Notes: generated from the letters alone by a model not told the origin. DNA of 64,000 bases from Urmitella timonensis (GCA_900120415.1 FQLW01000006.1:372001-436000), one strand, 5' to 3'. Positions 17,667 to 27,008 are shown, numbered from the stretch's first letter. A program made the numbers and translations.

Positions 17667-20342
17667 TCAGTAGCCTCCTGCCATCACGGTCTGCCGCCGA
17701 TCAAGACGAGCAAGTTGTTTGTCGAGGGCGGGTGCGAGTTTGCCGACCAGCGTCCCATCCGACAAAGTCACCGAAATATCCAAAGACCCGAGGATGCGCT
17801 TTGCAGTCGCATCCACGATCCCAGCGACATCCACACGCTCGTCAGAGACGTCGCTGATCCGCTGAGATACAGTCACGGGCTGTGGGGTGAGGTCAACGGC
17901 AGGTACCTGCAGGTCAGCGACCGCCTCGATCGGCACGGCCAGCCCGTCCTCAAGGTCGGCGAAGGCGTCCATCGTGTCCCTAGCCAAACCAGTGGCAGCG
18001 GTGACGGCTTTGTTGCCATCGGTTTTGATCGAGCCTGCCAGGCCTTCAACGAGCATCCGTCCAGCCCAGGCCATCTTGCGAGACGGGCTGTGGATGCCGA
18101 AGAAGCCAGTGATCGAGTCCCAAATCCCGCTTGCCCAGTTCGAGACCCGATTCCACAGCCAGCCCGCCAAGCCTTGGATTCCGTTCCACAGGCCGTAGAC
18201 GAGGTTTTTACCCGCCTCCACCATCTGCCACACGCCCTGCCCAACAGCAGACACAATCCCAGAAATAATCGATGGGATTGCTGCGACGATCGTGGAAATA
18301 ATCTGCGGTAGGTTTCGCACCAACGCGGTCAAGAGTTGAATTCCGGCTTGGATGAGTTGCGGGATTGCCCCACCAATCGCCGACACAATCGCGCCGATGA
18401 TCTGGGGCAACGCGGCCACGATCGTCGTAATGATTTGGGGCAAGGCACCAATCAACGCCGTCAGTAGCTGAATGCCAGCGTCGATGAGCTGTGGGATCGC
18501 GCCGACCACGCCGCTGACGATCGCGGTAATAATCTGCGGGAGCGCAGCAACGATCGCTGTGATGATCTGCGGTAGCGCACCAATCAAGGCGGTCAGCAGT
18601 TGGATTCCTGCTTCGATGATTTGCGGGATAGCATCCACAAGGAACGTGACAATCCCCGTGATGATTTGTGGCAGGGCTTCGATGATGACGGGGATTGATG
18701 CGATGAGGCCTTCGGCGAGTCCGGTGATGAGTTGCAACGCCGCATCAAGAAGCAACGGGAGGTTGTCCACCAGGCCCTGCACCAAAGCCATGAGCATCTC
18801 CACCGCCGCAGGGATCAGTTCTGGCAAGGCTTCACCGATACCTGAGACGAGGGTGGCAATAATCTGCACCGCTGCCTCAAGCAGACTCGGTAGGGCTTCG
18901 ATGATTGCCTCGACCAGCGCGATAATCAGCGTTACCGCTGTTTCCGCTACTTGTGGCAACACCTTGATAATGCCTTCGAGCAGGGCGGTCAAAATGCTCA
19001 TGCCGGTTTCAACCACCATCGGTAGCTGCTCAGCAATAAATGCGAGGGCTTCCTGTAAGACTTGGCCGAGGGCGTCGATGAGTGCGGGTGTTCCGCCTTC
19101 TTCAAACGCTGCGGTGAGTTCGTCGATCCACCCGTTGACCATCGGCAACACCGAACCAGCCAACGCCTCCGACAGACCACCAGCCAACAACCCCTTGAGA
19201 TTTTCCACCCCATCCTGCATCGTGGCAAGCTGCCCGGAGAAGGTCTTGGATTGGGCGTCCATGGCCCCGTAGAAACGCCCGCCTTCAGCAGTAGCACTGG
19301 CGAATGCGTCAGCGACCATGTCAGCCGAAATAGCACCCTTGGCCATATCCTCTTTCAGTTCACCGATGGACTTGCCGGTCTTGCGGGAGATCTCTTCGAG
19401 GGGGTTGAAGCCGGCGTTGATCATCTGCAGTAAGTCCTGACCCGTGAGCTTGCCGGTCGAGGACATTTGGGCGAAGGCGAGCGTTAGCGATTCCATCTTC
19501 ACCGCATCGCCTTGGGAGATATCGCCGATTTCGTTGAGGTGCTTTTTCGCATCCTCAAGGCTCATTCCGAAGCTGAGCAGGGTTTGCATGTTGCCCGCGA
19601 GGTCCTCCATACCAAACGGAGTCTTCGCCGCCTCAACCTTCAGGTCGTTAACGAGTTGTTGGGCTTTGGCTTGGTCACCCAGCATCGTCGTAAAGGACGT
19701 GGAGTATTGCTCCATGCGAGCGTTGTACTCCACACCCTCTTTGAGGGCACCTGCCATGCTGCGACCGATCGAGGCGATCGCATGCCCGATTCCTTTGACT
19801 CCTGCGATGATGGCTTCGGAGGCGAGGTTGGCTTTGAGCACGTCGCCGAAGATGCGGGTCTTACCAGAAGTCGAGTCCATCTCGTCGCCGAGATCATCCA
19901 CCGCACCCTCGAGGTTGCCCGCATCTTTGGCAGCGCTCTTGGCATCATCTCCCGCACCGTCAGCCTCGTCCCCGAAATCCGACAGGGCGTCGTTGTTGGC
20001 TTTCAGCTCGCCTTCAAGCCGGTTGAGCTGCGCGCCTGCGTTGTTGAGTTGGATCTGCCAATTTTTCGTCCGACTATCGTTCTCCCCAAAGGAGGAAGCG
20101 CTGTTTTCGAGTGCGGCGCGCAGGGTCTCAATCTTGGCTTTCTGAGCCTCGATTTCTTTGCCCAGCACTTGGTTACGGGCGGTGAGGGCTTCGGCGGACT
20201 TGTCGTTCTTATCGAACGAGGACGCCACGAGCTTCATTTCCGAGCCGAGCACCCGCATTTCACGGTTAATATCCGTGATCGCGCGCTTGAACTCACGCTC
20301 GCCCTCAAGCCCGATCTTCAAACCAAAACTGGAGTCGGCCAT
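17667..20342 (-). CDS. Phage tail tape measure protein
   Basis: An 891-residue protein: an N-terminal coiled-coil region (about 1-150), a conserved TMP segment containing MEQYSTSFTTMLGD and an ISRKTGKSIGELKEDMA stretch, then a long hydrophobic region (about residues 400-690) of repeating PQIITAIVAALP-type units, and a C-terminal domain with a WNGIQGLAGWLWNRV patch. It sets tail length and is ejected with the DNA. The hydrophobic repeats are encoded by highly similar DNA, so copy number may vary. Confidence 0.92.
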   Translation of the reverse strand: MADSSFGLKIGLEGEREFKRAITDINREMRVLGSEMKLVASSFDKNDKSAEALTARNQVLGKEIEAQKAKIETLRAALENSASSFGENDSRTKNWQIQLNNAGAQLNRLEGELKANNDALSDFGDEADGAGDDAKSAAKDAGNLEGAVDDLGDEMDSTSGKTRIFGDVLKANLASEAIIAGVKGIGHAIASIGRSMAGALKEGVEYNARMEQYSTSFTTMLGDQAKAQQLVNDLKVEAAKTPFGMEDLAGNMQTLLSFGMSLEDAKKHLNEIGDISQGDAVKMESLTLAFAQMSSTGKLTGQDLLQMINAGFNPLEEISRKTGKSIGELKEDMAKGAISADMVADAFASATAEGGRFYGAMDAQSKTFSGQLATMQDGVENLKGLLAGGLSEALAGSVLPMVNGWIDELTAAFEEGGTPALIDALGQVLQEALAFIAEQLPMVVETGMSILTALLEGIIKVLPQVAETAVTLIIALVEAIIEALPSLLEAAVQIIATLVSGIGEALPELIPAAVEMLMALVQGLVDNLPLLLDAALQLITGLAEGLIASIPVIIEALPQIITGIVTFLVDAIPQIIEAGIQLLTALIGALPQIITAIVAALPQIITAIVSGVVGAIPQLIDAGIQLLTALIGALPQIITTIVAALPQIIGAIVSAIGGAIPQLIQAGIQLLTALVRNLPQIISTIVAAIPSIISGIVSAVGQGVWQMVEAGKNLVYGLWNGIQGLAGWLWNRVSNWASGIWDSITGFFGIHSPSRKMAWAGRMLVEGLAGSIKTDGNKAVTAATGLARDTMDAFADLEDGLAVPIEAVADLQVPAVDLTPQPVTVSQRISDVSDERVDVAGIVDATAKRILGSLDISVTLSDGTLVGKLAPALDKQLARLDRRQTVMAGGY

Positions 20343-20370
20343 GACAAGGTCACCTCCTTGAAGGGATAAT
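20341..20370 (+). promoter_or_regulatory. Possible promoter for the plus-strand cargo gene
   Basis: ATGACA (20341-20346) and GATAAT (20365-20370) are 18 nt apart and sit just upstream of the plus-strand gene at 20407. The -35 overlaps the tape measure start codon on the other strand. Moderate match only. Confidence 0.4.
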
Positions 20371-20406
20371 GAAAAGGGATCAAATTGCTAAGCGAAGGGG
20401 AAACCT

Positions 20407-20868
20407 ATGGGGATGAGTGCAGAGGATTTCGGAGCCGTACTTGGCGAATTAACACAAGAAACTCCGTGGTCATCGAAGTTGGAACGAGCAAACCCGCAGA
20501 AAAAAGCCACCCGCTGGTGGTTCTCTATTAGAAATCATGCAGCTGCACATTTTGAGGCACGTGAGTATCACGACTGCAAAAAGCGCTATGATCCTTCGGA
20601 TCTTCTGTTGGCAGAAGTAGTTTGGAATCAGCTTCAACGACCCGAATTGCGATTCTGGATTCTCGAAGCCTTGGGTTTATTGGATAATCCGGATAACGAG
20701 TACGAAGTTGTTGTCCTGAAGTCTCTCGCCAAAGCAAACACGTACCTCAAAAATAAGTTTTCATGGGAAATAATCGAGAGAGCCGCTCGACTAAAGCACG
20801 AGCAACTTGTCTTAGATTTAGCGCAGGAAAAAGGGTATGGCAAAGGCTTGCCACACCGTTCTGCTTAA
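20407..20868 (+). CDS. Hypothetical protein inserted between tail chaperone and tape measure genes
   Basis: A 153-residue, mostly helical, soluble protein of unknown family with several Trp residues (ATRWWFSIRN). GAAGGGG lies 6 nt before the ATG. Every surrounding morphogenesis gene is on the other strand, and this gene separates the tail chaperone from the tape measure, which are normally adjacent. Base composition is visibly more AT-rich than the neighbours. These are the marks of a phage moron expressed in the lysogen. Its 3' end overlaps the frameshift extension of the chaperone by 3 nt, tail to tail. Confidence 0.7.
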   Translation: MGMSAEDFGAVLGELTQETPWSSKLERANPQKKATRWWFSIRNHAAAHFEAREYHDCKKRYDPSDLLLAEVVWNQLQRPELRFWILEALGLLDNPDNEYEVVVLKSLAKANTYLKNKFSWEIIERAARLKHEQLVLDLAQEKGYGKGLPHRSA

Positions 20869-21082
20869 ACCCCATCGGGAATCACGTCATCGATGAACCA
20901 TTGACGCAGTGGCTGGGCGCGCCCGGTTTCTAGTCGCCAGCAGTCGACGAGATCCAACAGCTCACCAAACACGGTTAAGCCCACCTCCACTTTGCTGAGG
21001 TGGAGGTGAGCCATGCCGATATAGGTCAGCCGCGTGAACACGGCATTGTCGGTCTCGACTATCCGTCCACCGCTGTTGGTGC
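20865..21082 (-). CDS. Tail assembly chaperone, frameshift extension (GT-type)
   Basis: After the slippery site at 21083-21089 the -1 frame stays open for 72 codons to the TAA at 20865-20867. It would encode KSTNSGGRIVETDNAVFTRL... and end in FIDDVIPDGV. It contains no convincing separate start with ribosome site (an internal ATG exists, MAHLHLSKVE). As in lambda G/GT, the fusion product would be a minor chaperone binding the tape measure. This frame is too short to have been listed as a long gene but fills the only gap here. Confidence 0.65.
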
Positions 21083-21475
21083 TTTTGGGGCTGGCTCGGT
21101 GAGGATGTCTCGGCGTGTGCCGCGCTGTAGGGCTTCGGCTATCGCGCCACGATAGTCCGCCAGATCAGCAGGCACGGTAAGGAGTTCGACCTCGTCCTCG
21201 CTCAGTTCTGGGCGCGTGTCGTCTGGGTGGCGGTGGTTGTGGATCTGGACTGACTGGTTCGCCAAGAGGGTGATCAGCCAAATCACCTCACCCAGTGTTT
21301 TACCCAGATCATCGGAGGTTTCAAGCGCGTTGCCCGGGTGTTCGAGTCCGCCGTAACGCTCGGCGATCAGACGCGTGGCTTTCGTGGTGAGAACCAGCTC
21401 GTAGTCCTCACCGCCGATCGAGACAATCGCGGAACGGCCAGGTTCAACAACAGGATCTTTCTTCTTGCTGGTCAT
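21059..21475 (-). CDS. Tail assembly chaperone (G-like)
   Basis: A 138-residue protein between major tail protein and tape measure, the fixed position of tail chaperones. It contains a TTKATRLIAERYGGLE segment and an acidic middle, like the phage tail-tube assembly chaperone families. Its last codons overlap a -1 frame that continues downstream, see the slippery site entry. Confidence 0.7.
   Translation of the reverse strand: MTSKKKDPVVEPGRSAIVSIGGEDYELVLTTKATRLIAERYGGLEHPGNALETSDDLGKTLGEVIWLITLLANQSVQIHNHRHPDDTRPELSEDEVELLTVPADLADYRGAIAEALQRGTRRDILTEPAPKAPTAVDG
21083..21089 (-). other. Probable -1 ribosomal frameshift heptamer
   Basis: On the minus strand the sequence reads C CCA AAA in the zero frame of the chaperone, a canonical X XXY YYZ slippery heptamer. 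It lies 7 codons before the zero-frame stop. Confidence 0.65.
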
Positions 21476-21496
21476 CGCTTGGCACTCCTTAACTCG

Positions 21497-22081
21497 TTAG
21501 CTTGTGGCGGGTTCATAGACTTGGGCATACCAATTACTGATCGTCTCGGGCTTGACGCCGGTGCTGCCTTCGGTGACTTCGGCCTTCCACGGATGACGGC
21601 CCTTCGCATCTGGCTTGTTACGACGCAAAATCGTCCCCTCAATGCTCGGGGTGGAGAACGTAATACTGTCGGCTTTGGTGGCCAGCGTTTCGGTTGGGAG
21701 AGCGAACTTGACCCGGTAGAGCCAGAAATACTGGTACTTCCCGTTGCTTCGTGCGGCTCGGAAACCGATCGCCACCGGGCTGCCGCCGTCTTCGGAGGCG
21801 GAGATGAGCACGCCGTTGGAGTCCACGGTTGCACCGGTGAGGGCTGCGGCTGCTTCACCTCCCAGATCATCAATGCCGAGGGTGAGGGTGCCGGATTTGA
21901 ATTCCTTGACGATCTCACTCGGCCCGTCGTCGGCATACAGAATTGCTTCGGCCACTTCGACGGAAAGCTCAGCGGAGATCGCTTTCGCGAGGGGTTTGGG
22001 CTTGGCGTAGGTTTCCTCACCCGTGTCAGGGTTTTCGGTGATCGTGGCGTAGTAGAGCTTGTCTAAACCAATAGTCGCCAT
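21497..22081 (-). CDS. Major tail protein (phi13 family)
   Basis: A 194-residue protein with the ATIGLDKLYYATITENPDTG opening and a central AEAILYADDGPSE region characteristic of phi13-type major tail proteins. It forms the hexameric tail tube. AAAGGACAA lies before the ATG. It lies between the tail terminator and the chaperone genes, as expected for a siphovirus. Confidence 0.9.
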   Translation of the reverse strand: MATIGLDKLYYATITENPDTGEETYAKPKPLAKAISAELSVEVAEAILYADDGPSEIVKEFKSGTLTLGIDDLGGEAAAALTGATVDSNGVLISASEDGGSPVAIGFRAARSNGKYQYFWLYRVKFALPTETLATKADSITFSTPSIEGTILRRNKPDAKGRHPWKAEVTEGSTGVKPETISNWYAQVYEPATS

Positions 22082-22094
22082 AATTGTTGTCCTT

Positions 22095-22436
22095 TCAGAG
22101 TTCGTGGTGGGTTGCGACGTCTATCGCGTAATGGTGAAATCCTGTATCAGCTTCGAAACCGACATAGCTACGGCCAGTGATCGTCAGGCCTGCGTCGAGC
22201 AGGGCGCGGGTAATGAGGTTGCGCAGGTCGAGATAGTTAGATTTCGTGAAAAGTGCGAGGCGAACTTCCTCAACCTCGATATTGGGTTGGTTGTCTGCGA
22301 ACACGTCCAACATGTCTGTCAGTGGGGTCGCTACCAGATAGGTCTGCGGCGCTGGCGTCGTTGTGTAGAGGCTGACTTCGAACGGCAACCCAAGACCGTC
22401 AGCAATACTCGTGAGTTGTTCCAATAACGCGGTCAT
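22095..22436 (-). CDS. Tail completion / tail terminator protein
   Basis: A 113-residue protein between the HK97 gp10-like protein and the major tail protein, where siphoviruses encode the tail terminator. The sequence is too diverged for a certain family name. Start overlaps the previous stop by 4 nt. Confidence 0.65.
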   Translation of the reverse strand: MTALLEQLTSIADGLGLPFEVSLYTTTPAPQTYLVATPLTDMLDVFADNQPNIEVEEVRLALFTKSNYLDLRNLITRALLDAGLTITGRSYVGFEADTGFHHYAIDVATHHEL

Positions 22437-22870
22437 GGTTTGACCTGCTCAATCCGCGCCGTCAATGCCGTTTTCATGGCCTCGATAGCGCCCCGCCGTG
22501 TTTGCGACCGTGTGGGTGCAAGGAACGGGCGTGCGGGCTGGTTGGAGCGGCCGTGTTCGAGGGCGTTGGCGATCAACGCATTCGCTCTGCCGTCGTGGCG
22601 GTTTTCAGCGAAGCCGACTTTAATGTTGTGATCGCCTCGGTTGTTTACTTTCACCGAGGTCGTACCAAGCGCGCTGAGTAGTTGTCCTGTTGAACGCGAG
22701 GGCTGCTTGGTGGCGCGTCCGATCGCGCCGGTGAGGTTGGCTCGCATGCGCGGCTCGACCACCGCAGCCCCAGCTTGCAGAACCTCATCAGCAGATGTTT
22801 CGAGCACACGGCTGGCAGCGTCGAGGGAATCAATGAACGCGTTCGGCAGGCGAATCTGAACTCTAGCCAT
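22433..22870 (-). CDS. HK97 gp10-like head-tail protein
   Basis: About 145 residues, starting MARVQIRLPNAFIDSLDAAS. The layout (N-terminal helix, then EVLQAGAAVVEPRMRANL) is that of the HK97 gp10 family, which joins head and tail. The start at 22870 with GAAGGAAG upstream is preferred; it overlaps the head closure gene by 8 nt. The longer frame to 22942 lacks a ribosome site. Confidence 0.75.
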   Translation of the reverse strand: MARVQIRLPNAFIDSLDAASRVLETSADEVLQAGAAVVEPRMRANLTGAIGRATKQPSRSTGQLLSALGTTSVKVNNRGDHNIKVGFAENRHDGRANALIANALEHGRSNQPARPFLAPTRSQTRRGAIEAMKTALTARIEQVKP

Positions 22871-23201
22871 GACTTCTTCCTTCGGGGCTGGTCTGGTGGG
22901 CAAGAATCTCCACGTATCTAACGATGACCTCGACGGCGTCAATCACATACCGACCCTCTGGTGCGCTGATCTCCATATCAGCGGTCACGGATAGTCCGGG
23001 GACGGTGCGGATACGGAAGAGGACGTCGGCCTTTGAGTACACGGCGCGGTTCACCCACGCAGCCGAGGCATGCCGAACCTCGATCTGCGCCCGCACCGTT
23101 GCTCGCACTTCATCGCGCGTGGTGGTGAACCCCGCCTTATCGCGAACAACCATTGGCCGAATAAGGTCGATCGTGGTGCGCATGGATCCCAAAGAAGCCA
23201 T
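22863..23201 (-). CDS. Phage head closure (head-tail adaptor) protein
   Basis: A 112-residue protein with the beta-rich pattern of the SPP1 gp16/HK97 head closure family: an RTTIDLIRP opening, a central region with RAQIEVRHASAAWVN, and a C-terminal RYVIDAVEV strand. It seals the connector after DNA packaging. It lies directly after the gp6-like connector. Confidence 0.78.
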   Translation of the reverse strand: MASLGSMRTTIDLIRPMVVRDKAGFTTTRDEVRATVRAQIEVRHASAAWVNRAVYSKADVLFRIRTVPGLSVTADMEISAPEGRYVIDAVEVIVRYVEILAHQTSPEGRSHG

Positions 23202-23213
23202 GAGTTGTTCTCC

Positions 23214-23531
23214 TTAGACTTTCCAATCCCGATCCAGACGCAGCAGATTGTTCACCGCGTTCCATACCGCTTTAGCGGCATCGGGCTTATCTGCCCAAAA
23301 GCCTGCCGTCGAACCATCACGAGACTCATAGAAGTGCGAGGCGAGCATGACAATGCCTTGCCTGGTTGCTCCAGACATGTCGTGTGTTTCGTAGTGGTTT
23401 TCGGGCAGGTGCTGGAAGGAGCAGGCGTAGGAGGTGGCCGCATTGATCAGCGCGCCGATCAGCTTGTCGTCATTGTCGAAGGTGATGAGCAGATTCGCCT
23501 TCACCTGCGCAACCAAATCAACCGTGGTCAT
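23214..23531 (-). CDS. Head-tail connector (gp6-like)
   Basis: About 105 residues: TVDLVAQVKANLLITFDNDDKLI with a C-terminal NAVNNLLRLDRDW matches the small all-helical gp6/gp15-like connector family that sits below the portal. The ATG at 23531 is chosen because AGGAGAGGAGG lies just upstream; the first ATG (23540) would place that site too close. Confidence 0.8.
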   Translation of the reverse strand: MTTVDLVAQVKANLLITFDNDDKLIGALINAATSYACSFQHLPENHYETHDMSGATRQGIVMLASHFYESRDGSTAGFWADKPDAAKAVWNAVNNLLRLDRDWKV

Positions 23532-23554
23532 TGCGGCCACCTCCTCTCCTTAGG

Positions 23555-24781
23555 TTATGCTCCGGTCTTCTGGGTGAGCAGCTTGACTGCTTCGGGCAGG
23601 ACGAGCTTGCCATCCAGACGCTGCGAAGCGAGGAACCCGACCTGCCCGGTGGTGGCGAACAGTTCGTTCAGCCGCTTAAACGAGCGTCCCTGGCGGTCGG
23701 CGATCCAGTAATACGACAAGTCACCGAAAGCAACCGTGGACGCACCAGCCTTAATCTCCGGAACAAACGTGCTCGTGTGCACGGGGCGGCCAAGGACAAG
23801 GTCTGGGGTTCCTGCGGTCAGGGCTGGCTGCCACAAATACTGGCCGTTACCATCCTTGAGCTTCCGGATGGTTTTCACGGTCGAGTCGTTCATCAGCCAC
23901 ACTGCGTTCTTCCGATACGGGCCGCGCAGGCTATAGTGCAGGTCGATGAGCTCATCAGCCGTAATATCGGTCGCCTTACCCGTAGTCACTGCCTTCTCAC
24001 CACCGCTAGTGGCGTTGAAGATGCCGGTGGGCTTGTTCTTACCGTCTCCGGTGAGGAAGGCTTCTTCTTCGGCAGCGCCGATACGGCGAGCAAACTCCGC
24101 CGCGAGGTACTGCTCGACATTAAACGCGGAATCGTTCAAGAGTTCCTCTGAAATTTTGAGGAAGGTGCCGAGCTTAAACGCCGACAGCGTAACCTGCGTG
24201 AAGGATTCGTCCGACTCGGTGTACGGCTTGCCCTCATCGAGCCACCCGGCAGTGCCATGCGTGGAAACGACCGGGATTTTCCGATCCCCGCTGGTGGTTT
24301 GAATGACCTTCGCTAGGGAGCGCATGATGTTCTGATCTTCAAGTGATGAGATCAGTGTGCGTTCAAACTCATCCGGCACCAAGTATCCGCCTTCAGTATC
24401 GACGCCTTCGGAGAGTGCGTTACGTACTTCCATCGGAGAAGCGTTGAGCCGCATCGCGTCCCAGAAGGCTCGTTTGTAGGAGGCTGAAGCGCGTGGGGTC
24501 GTGGGTTTGGCTTCATCGTCAGGGTTGATGCCTGGCATGGAGGTGAGCGGTGTGTTGGTTGCCTTGGCGAGGTCGGCGTCGCGGCGCAGGGCTCGTTCGG
24601 AGCGTGCGATCTCGTTGGTGAGTCGATCGATTTCGGCTTCCATCTTCGCGTAAGCCTGATCATCTTCAGCAGATAGGCAACCGGTTGTGGTGTCGCGGCG
24701 CTCATCGAGGAAGGCCTTCGCCTTCTCCCAAACATCTGAGCGCTTGGTACGAAGGTCAGAAACAGAAAGTGAAGTAGACAT
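23555..24781 (-). CDS. HK97-family major capsid protein
   Basis: A 408-residue protein. Residues 1-110 form a charged coiled-coil scaffold (delta) domain, followed by the HK97 capsid fold with the typical LSEGVDTEGGYLVPDEF linker, the GDGKNKPTGIF loop and the C-terminal RLDGKLVLPEAVKLL strand. The delta domain is probably removed by the adjacent ClpP-like protease during capsid maturation. Confidence 0.95.
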   Translation of the reverse strand: MSTSLSVSDLRTKRSDVWEKAKAFLDERRDTTTGCLSAEDDQAYAKMEAEIDRLTNEIARSERALRRDADLAKATNTPLTSMPGINPDDEAKPTTPRASASYKRAFWDAMRLNASPMEVRNALSEGVDTEGGYLVPDEFERTLISSLEDQNIMRSLAKVIQTTSGDRKIPVVSTHGTAGWLDEGKPYTESDESFTQVTLSAFKLGTFLKISEELLNDSAFNVEQYLAAEFARRIGAAEEEAFLTGDGKNKPTGIFNATSGGEKAVTTGKATDITADELIDLHYSLRGPYRKNAVWLMNDSTVKTIRKLKDGNGQYLWQPALTAGTPDLVLGRPVHTSTFVPEIKAGASTVAFGDLSYYWIADRQGRSFKRLNELFATTGQVGFLASQRLDGKLVLPEAVKLLTQKTGA

Positions 24782-24795
24782 GGATATTGGTCCTT

Positions 24796-25677
24796 TCAGT
24801 GGGGTTGATTGATCAATTCGGCGTACAAATCACAAACCCGCCGACCAACAGGTGCAGCAGGCTGAACAGTGGGGCGTGGTGGTCGCACCGGTCTCGGCGG
24901 TGATGTGGCGGTCAAATGCGCGACGAGCTTTTGTTCGCTGGCGCGGCGGGAAAACACCACACCCAGACGCTCGTTCTTTGTGAGTGGGAACGGAGGGTGC
25001 TTCGACTCCTCGCCGTCGTCCTTGTCAGGTTCGTTGGGAGACTCGACCGGGTCATCATCGTCATCCGGCTCATCGTCGGGCTTCTCAAGCGAGACCGCAA
25101 ACATTGGGTCGCGTTGGTTGATGAGGAGTTCGTCGGCGAAACCCATGTCGATCGCAGCCCTCGCGTCCATCCAGGTCTCAGCGTCCATGAGCTTGGACAG
25201 CTTCGCCCGACTCATGCCCGTCTTCTCCTGATATGCATTCAGGATCGATTCTTTAACCGAATCAAGCATGCTCATCGCACGTGCGAGTTCGTCCTTGTCA
25301 CCGACCGCCATCGTCGCTGGGTTGTGAATCATCAACATCGACACCGGACTCATGGCAACCTTCGTGGCGGCCATGGCAATCACGGACGCGGCCGATGCGG
25401 CGATCCCGTCAATGTTGACGGTCACTGTGCCTGGGTAGTCGATGAGCATGTTGTAGATCTGGGCGGCAGCCACCACGTCCCCTCCGGGACTGTTGAGCCA
25501 GATCGTCACCGGCCCAGACCCAGCATTCAACTCACTAGAGAAGATTCCCGGCGTGACATCGTCATCGAACCAAGATTCTTCAGCGATCGTGCCGCTAATA
25601 CGCAAAACCCGGACTGCATCTGCGTCCAGGTCATTCGTGTGTGGCTCGGGTGTGAGCCAGTTCCAAAAACGTCTCAT
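24796..25677 (-). CDS. Head maturation protease, ClpP-like
   Basis: A 293-residue protein with a Clp-protease fold: the Ser region GIAASAASVIAMAA, the His region MLMIHNPATMAVG, and a GSGPVTIWLNSPGGDV oxyanion loop. It has a long, acidic, low-complexity C-terminal extension. It should cleave the capsid scaffold domain. Its start overlaps the portal stop by 4 nt. Confidence 0.93.
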   Translation of the reverse strand: MRRFWNWLTPEPHTNDLDADAVRVLRISGTIAEESWFDDDVTPGIFSSELNAGSGPVTIWLNSPGGDVVAAAQIYNMLIDYPGTVTVNIDGIAASAASVIAMAATKVAMSPVSMLMIHNPATMAVGDKDELARAMSMLDSVKESILNAYQEKTGMSRAKLSKLMDAETWMDARAAIDMGFADELLINQRDPMFAVSLEKPDDEPDDDDDPVESPNEPDKDDGEESKHPPFPLTKNERLGVVFSRRASEQKLVAHLTATSPPRPVRPPRPTVQPAAPVGRRVCDLYAELINQPH

Positions 25678-26978
25678 ATCCTCCTCCTTAAGGGAAGCTC
25701 ATTACTCGAAGGTTCCTGGGCAGGTTCAGGCTCCGGTTCAGACTCGGTTGTCTGCGCGTATGCCCCTGCGAGACCGAGCGGGAGCATGTTCCCGTTCACC
25801 AAATAGAGGTCACCGCCAGCCTCGGGACTGATGCGGTCGAGGTTTTCTAGCTCGCGGATATCGTTGGCGCTCATCCACCCGTTCTGCCTTGCCACCGCAT
25901 ACCCATCCATCCGCGACTTATAGTCACCTCGCAGTAAGCCTTCGAGGTTGAACTTCACGTAGATCTGAGGTTTCTCACGCGGGTTGAGGAGGGTTTTGGT
26001 GATGGCTTGTTCGAAGCGGATCACCCACGGGTCCAGCGTGTACTTCACAAACTCCAACGACTGCTGCTCAATATTGGAAAACGAGGATTTTTCGAGGTCA
26101 CCGATCATGTGCGGCGGGATACGGAAAATGCGGGCGATCTCGTTGATCTGAAACTTCCGCGTCTCCAAAAACTGTGCTTGTTCTGGGCTGACGGAGATGG
26201 GCGTGTATTTCATGCCCTCTTCCAGTACCGCGATCTTGTTGCCGTTCCGTGCGCCGCCGAACGTCGCCTGCCACGACTCCCGAACCCGAGCTGGATCCTT
26301 GATCGTGCTCGGATGCTCCAACACACCACCAGGTGCCGCGCCGTTGGCAAAGAACGATGCGCCGTAGTCTTCGGTAGCCTGCGCCAAGCCGATGGCGTTC
26401 TTGGCCATCGCAATCGGGCTGTAGCCAACCAGCCCATCGAAGCCGAGCCCTGGAATATGCAACACCTCGTGCGGGGAAAGCTGCACGGTTTCGAACCGCC
26501 CGGACGGTTCATCCCACGTACGCTCATACTCGTAATACAGCCGTCCAGCCTCATCACGTCCGACCGTCATCCTGTTTGGCATGAGCGGATACAAGCCGAT
26601 GACCTCATCGCGGCCGTTACGGATCACCTGAGCAAACGCATTACCCCACAGGAGAAGGTGGGTCATGAGGGTTTCTCGGAACACGAAACTGGTCATCTCC
26701 GGGTTCGGTTCATCATGAAGAAGCCGATACAACGGATGATCCAAGGCCTTCACCTTCGCGCCATCAGCGTCTTGCTGATAGACGTGCAACGGCAAACCCG
26801 CGATAGCTTCAGCCAAAATCCGCACGCAACTGTAGACGGCGGTCATTTGCATCGCGCTACGTTCTGTCACCGGACGTCCCGAACTCGTCGCCCCAAAGAA
26901 AAAGCTATAACCAGAGCTGATCGCATGATCGTCAGCGGAGCGGGTGGTGTCGCCACGCAGCCAATTCAGGAAACCCAT
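25674..26978 (-). CDS. Phage portal protein (HK97 family)
   Basis: A 434-residue portal protein: AMQMTAVYSCVRILAEAIAGLPL near residue 45 and GLGFDGLVGYSPIAMAKNAIG, with the IARIFRIPPHMIGDLEKSSFSNIEQQ segment that is diagnostic of HK97-type portals. It forms the dodecameric DNA gate. The ATG at 26978 (MGFLNWLRG) is preferred over an in-frame start at 26993. Confidence 0.95.
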   Translation of the reverse strand: MGFLNWLRGDTTRSADDHAISSGYSFFFGATSSGRPVTERSAMQMTAVYSCVRILAEAIAGLPLHVYQQDADGAKVKALDHPLYRLLHDEPNPEMTSFVFRETLMTHLLLWGNAFAQVIRNGRDEVIGLYPLMPNRMTVGRDEAGRLYYEYERTWDEPSGRFETVQLSPHEVLHIPGLGFDGLVGYSPIAMAKNAIGLAQATEDYGASFFANGAAPGGVLEHPSTIKDPARVRESWQATFGGARNGNKIAVLEEGMKYTPISVSPEQAQFLETRKFQINEIARIFRIPPHMIGDLEKSSFSNIEQQSLEFVKYTLDPWVIRFEQAITKTLLNPREKPQIYVKFNLEGLLRGDYKSRMDGYAVARQNGWMSANDIRELENLDRISPEAGGDLYLVNGNMLPLGLAGAYAQTTESEPEPEPAQEPSSNELPLRRRI

Positions 26979-27008
26979 GCGGTGTCCTCTCACATGTAAA
27001 ATTGGAAT

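Noticed and set aside
17900-19000. Repeated DNA in the tape measure gene as a possible CRISPR or tandem array
   Set aside because: The repeats stay in frame and encode hydrophobic PQII-type units expected in tape measure proteins; no spacers.
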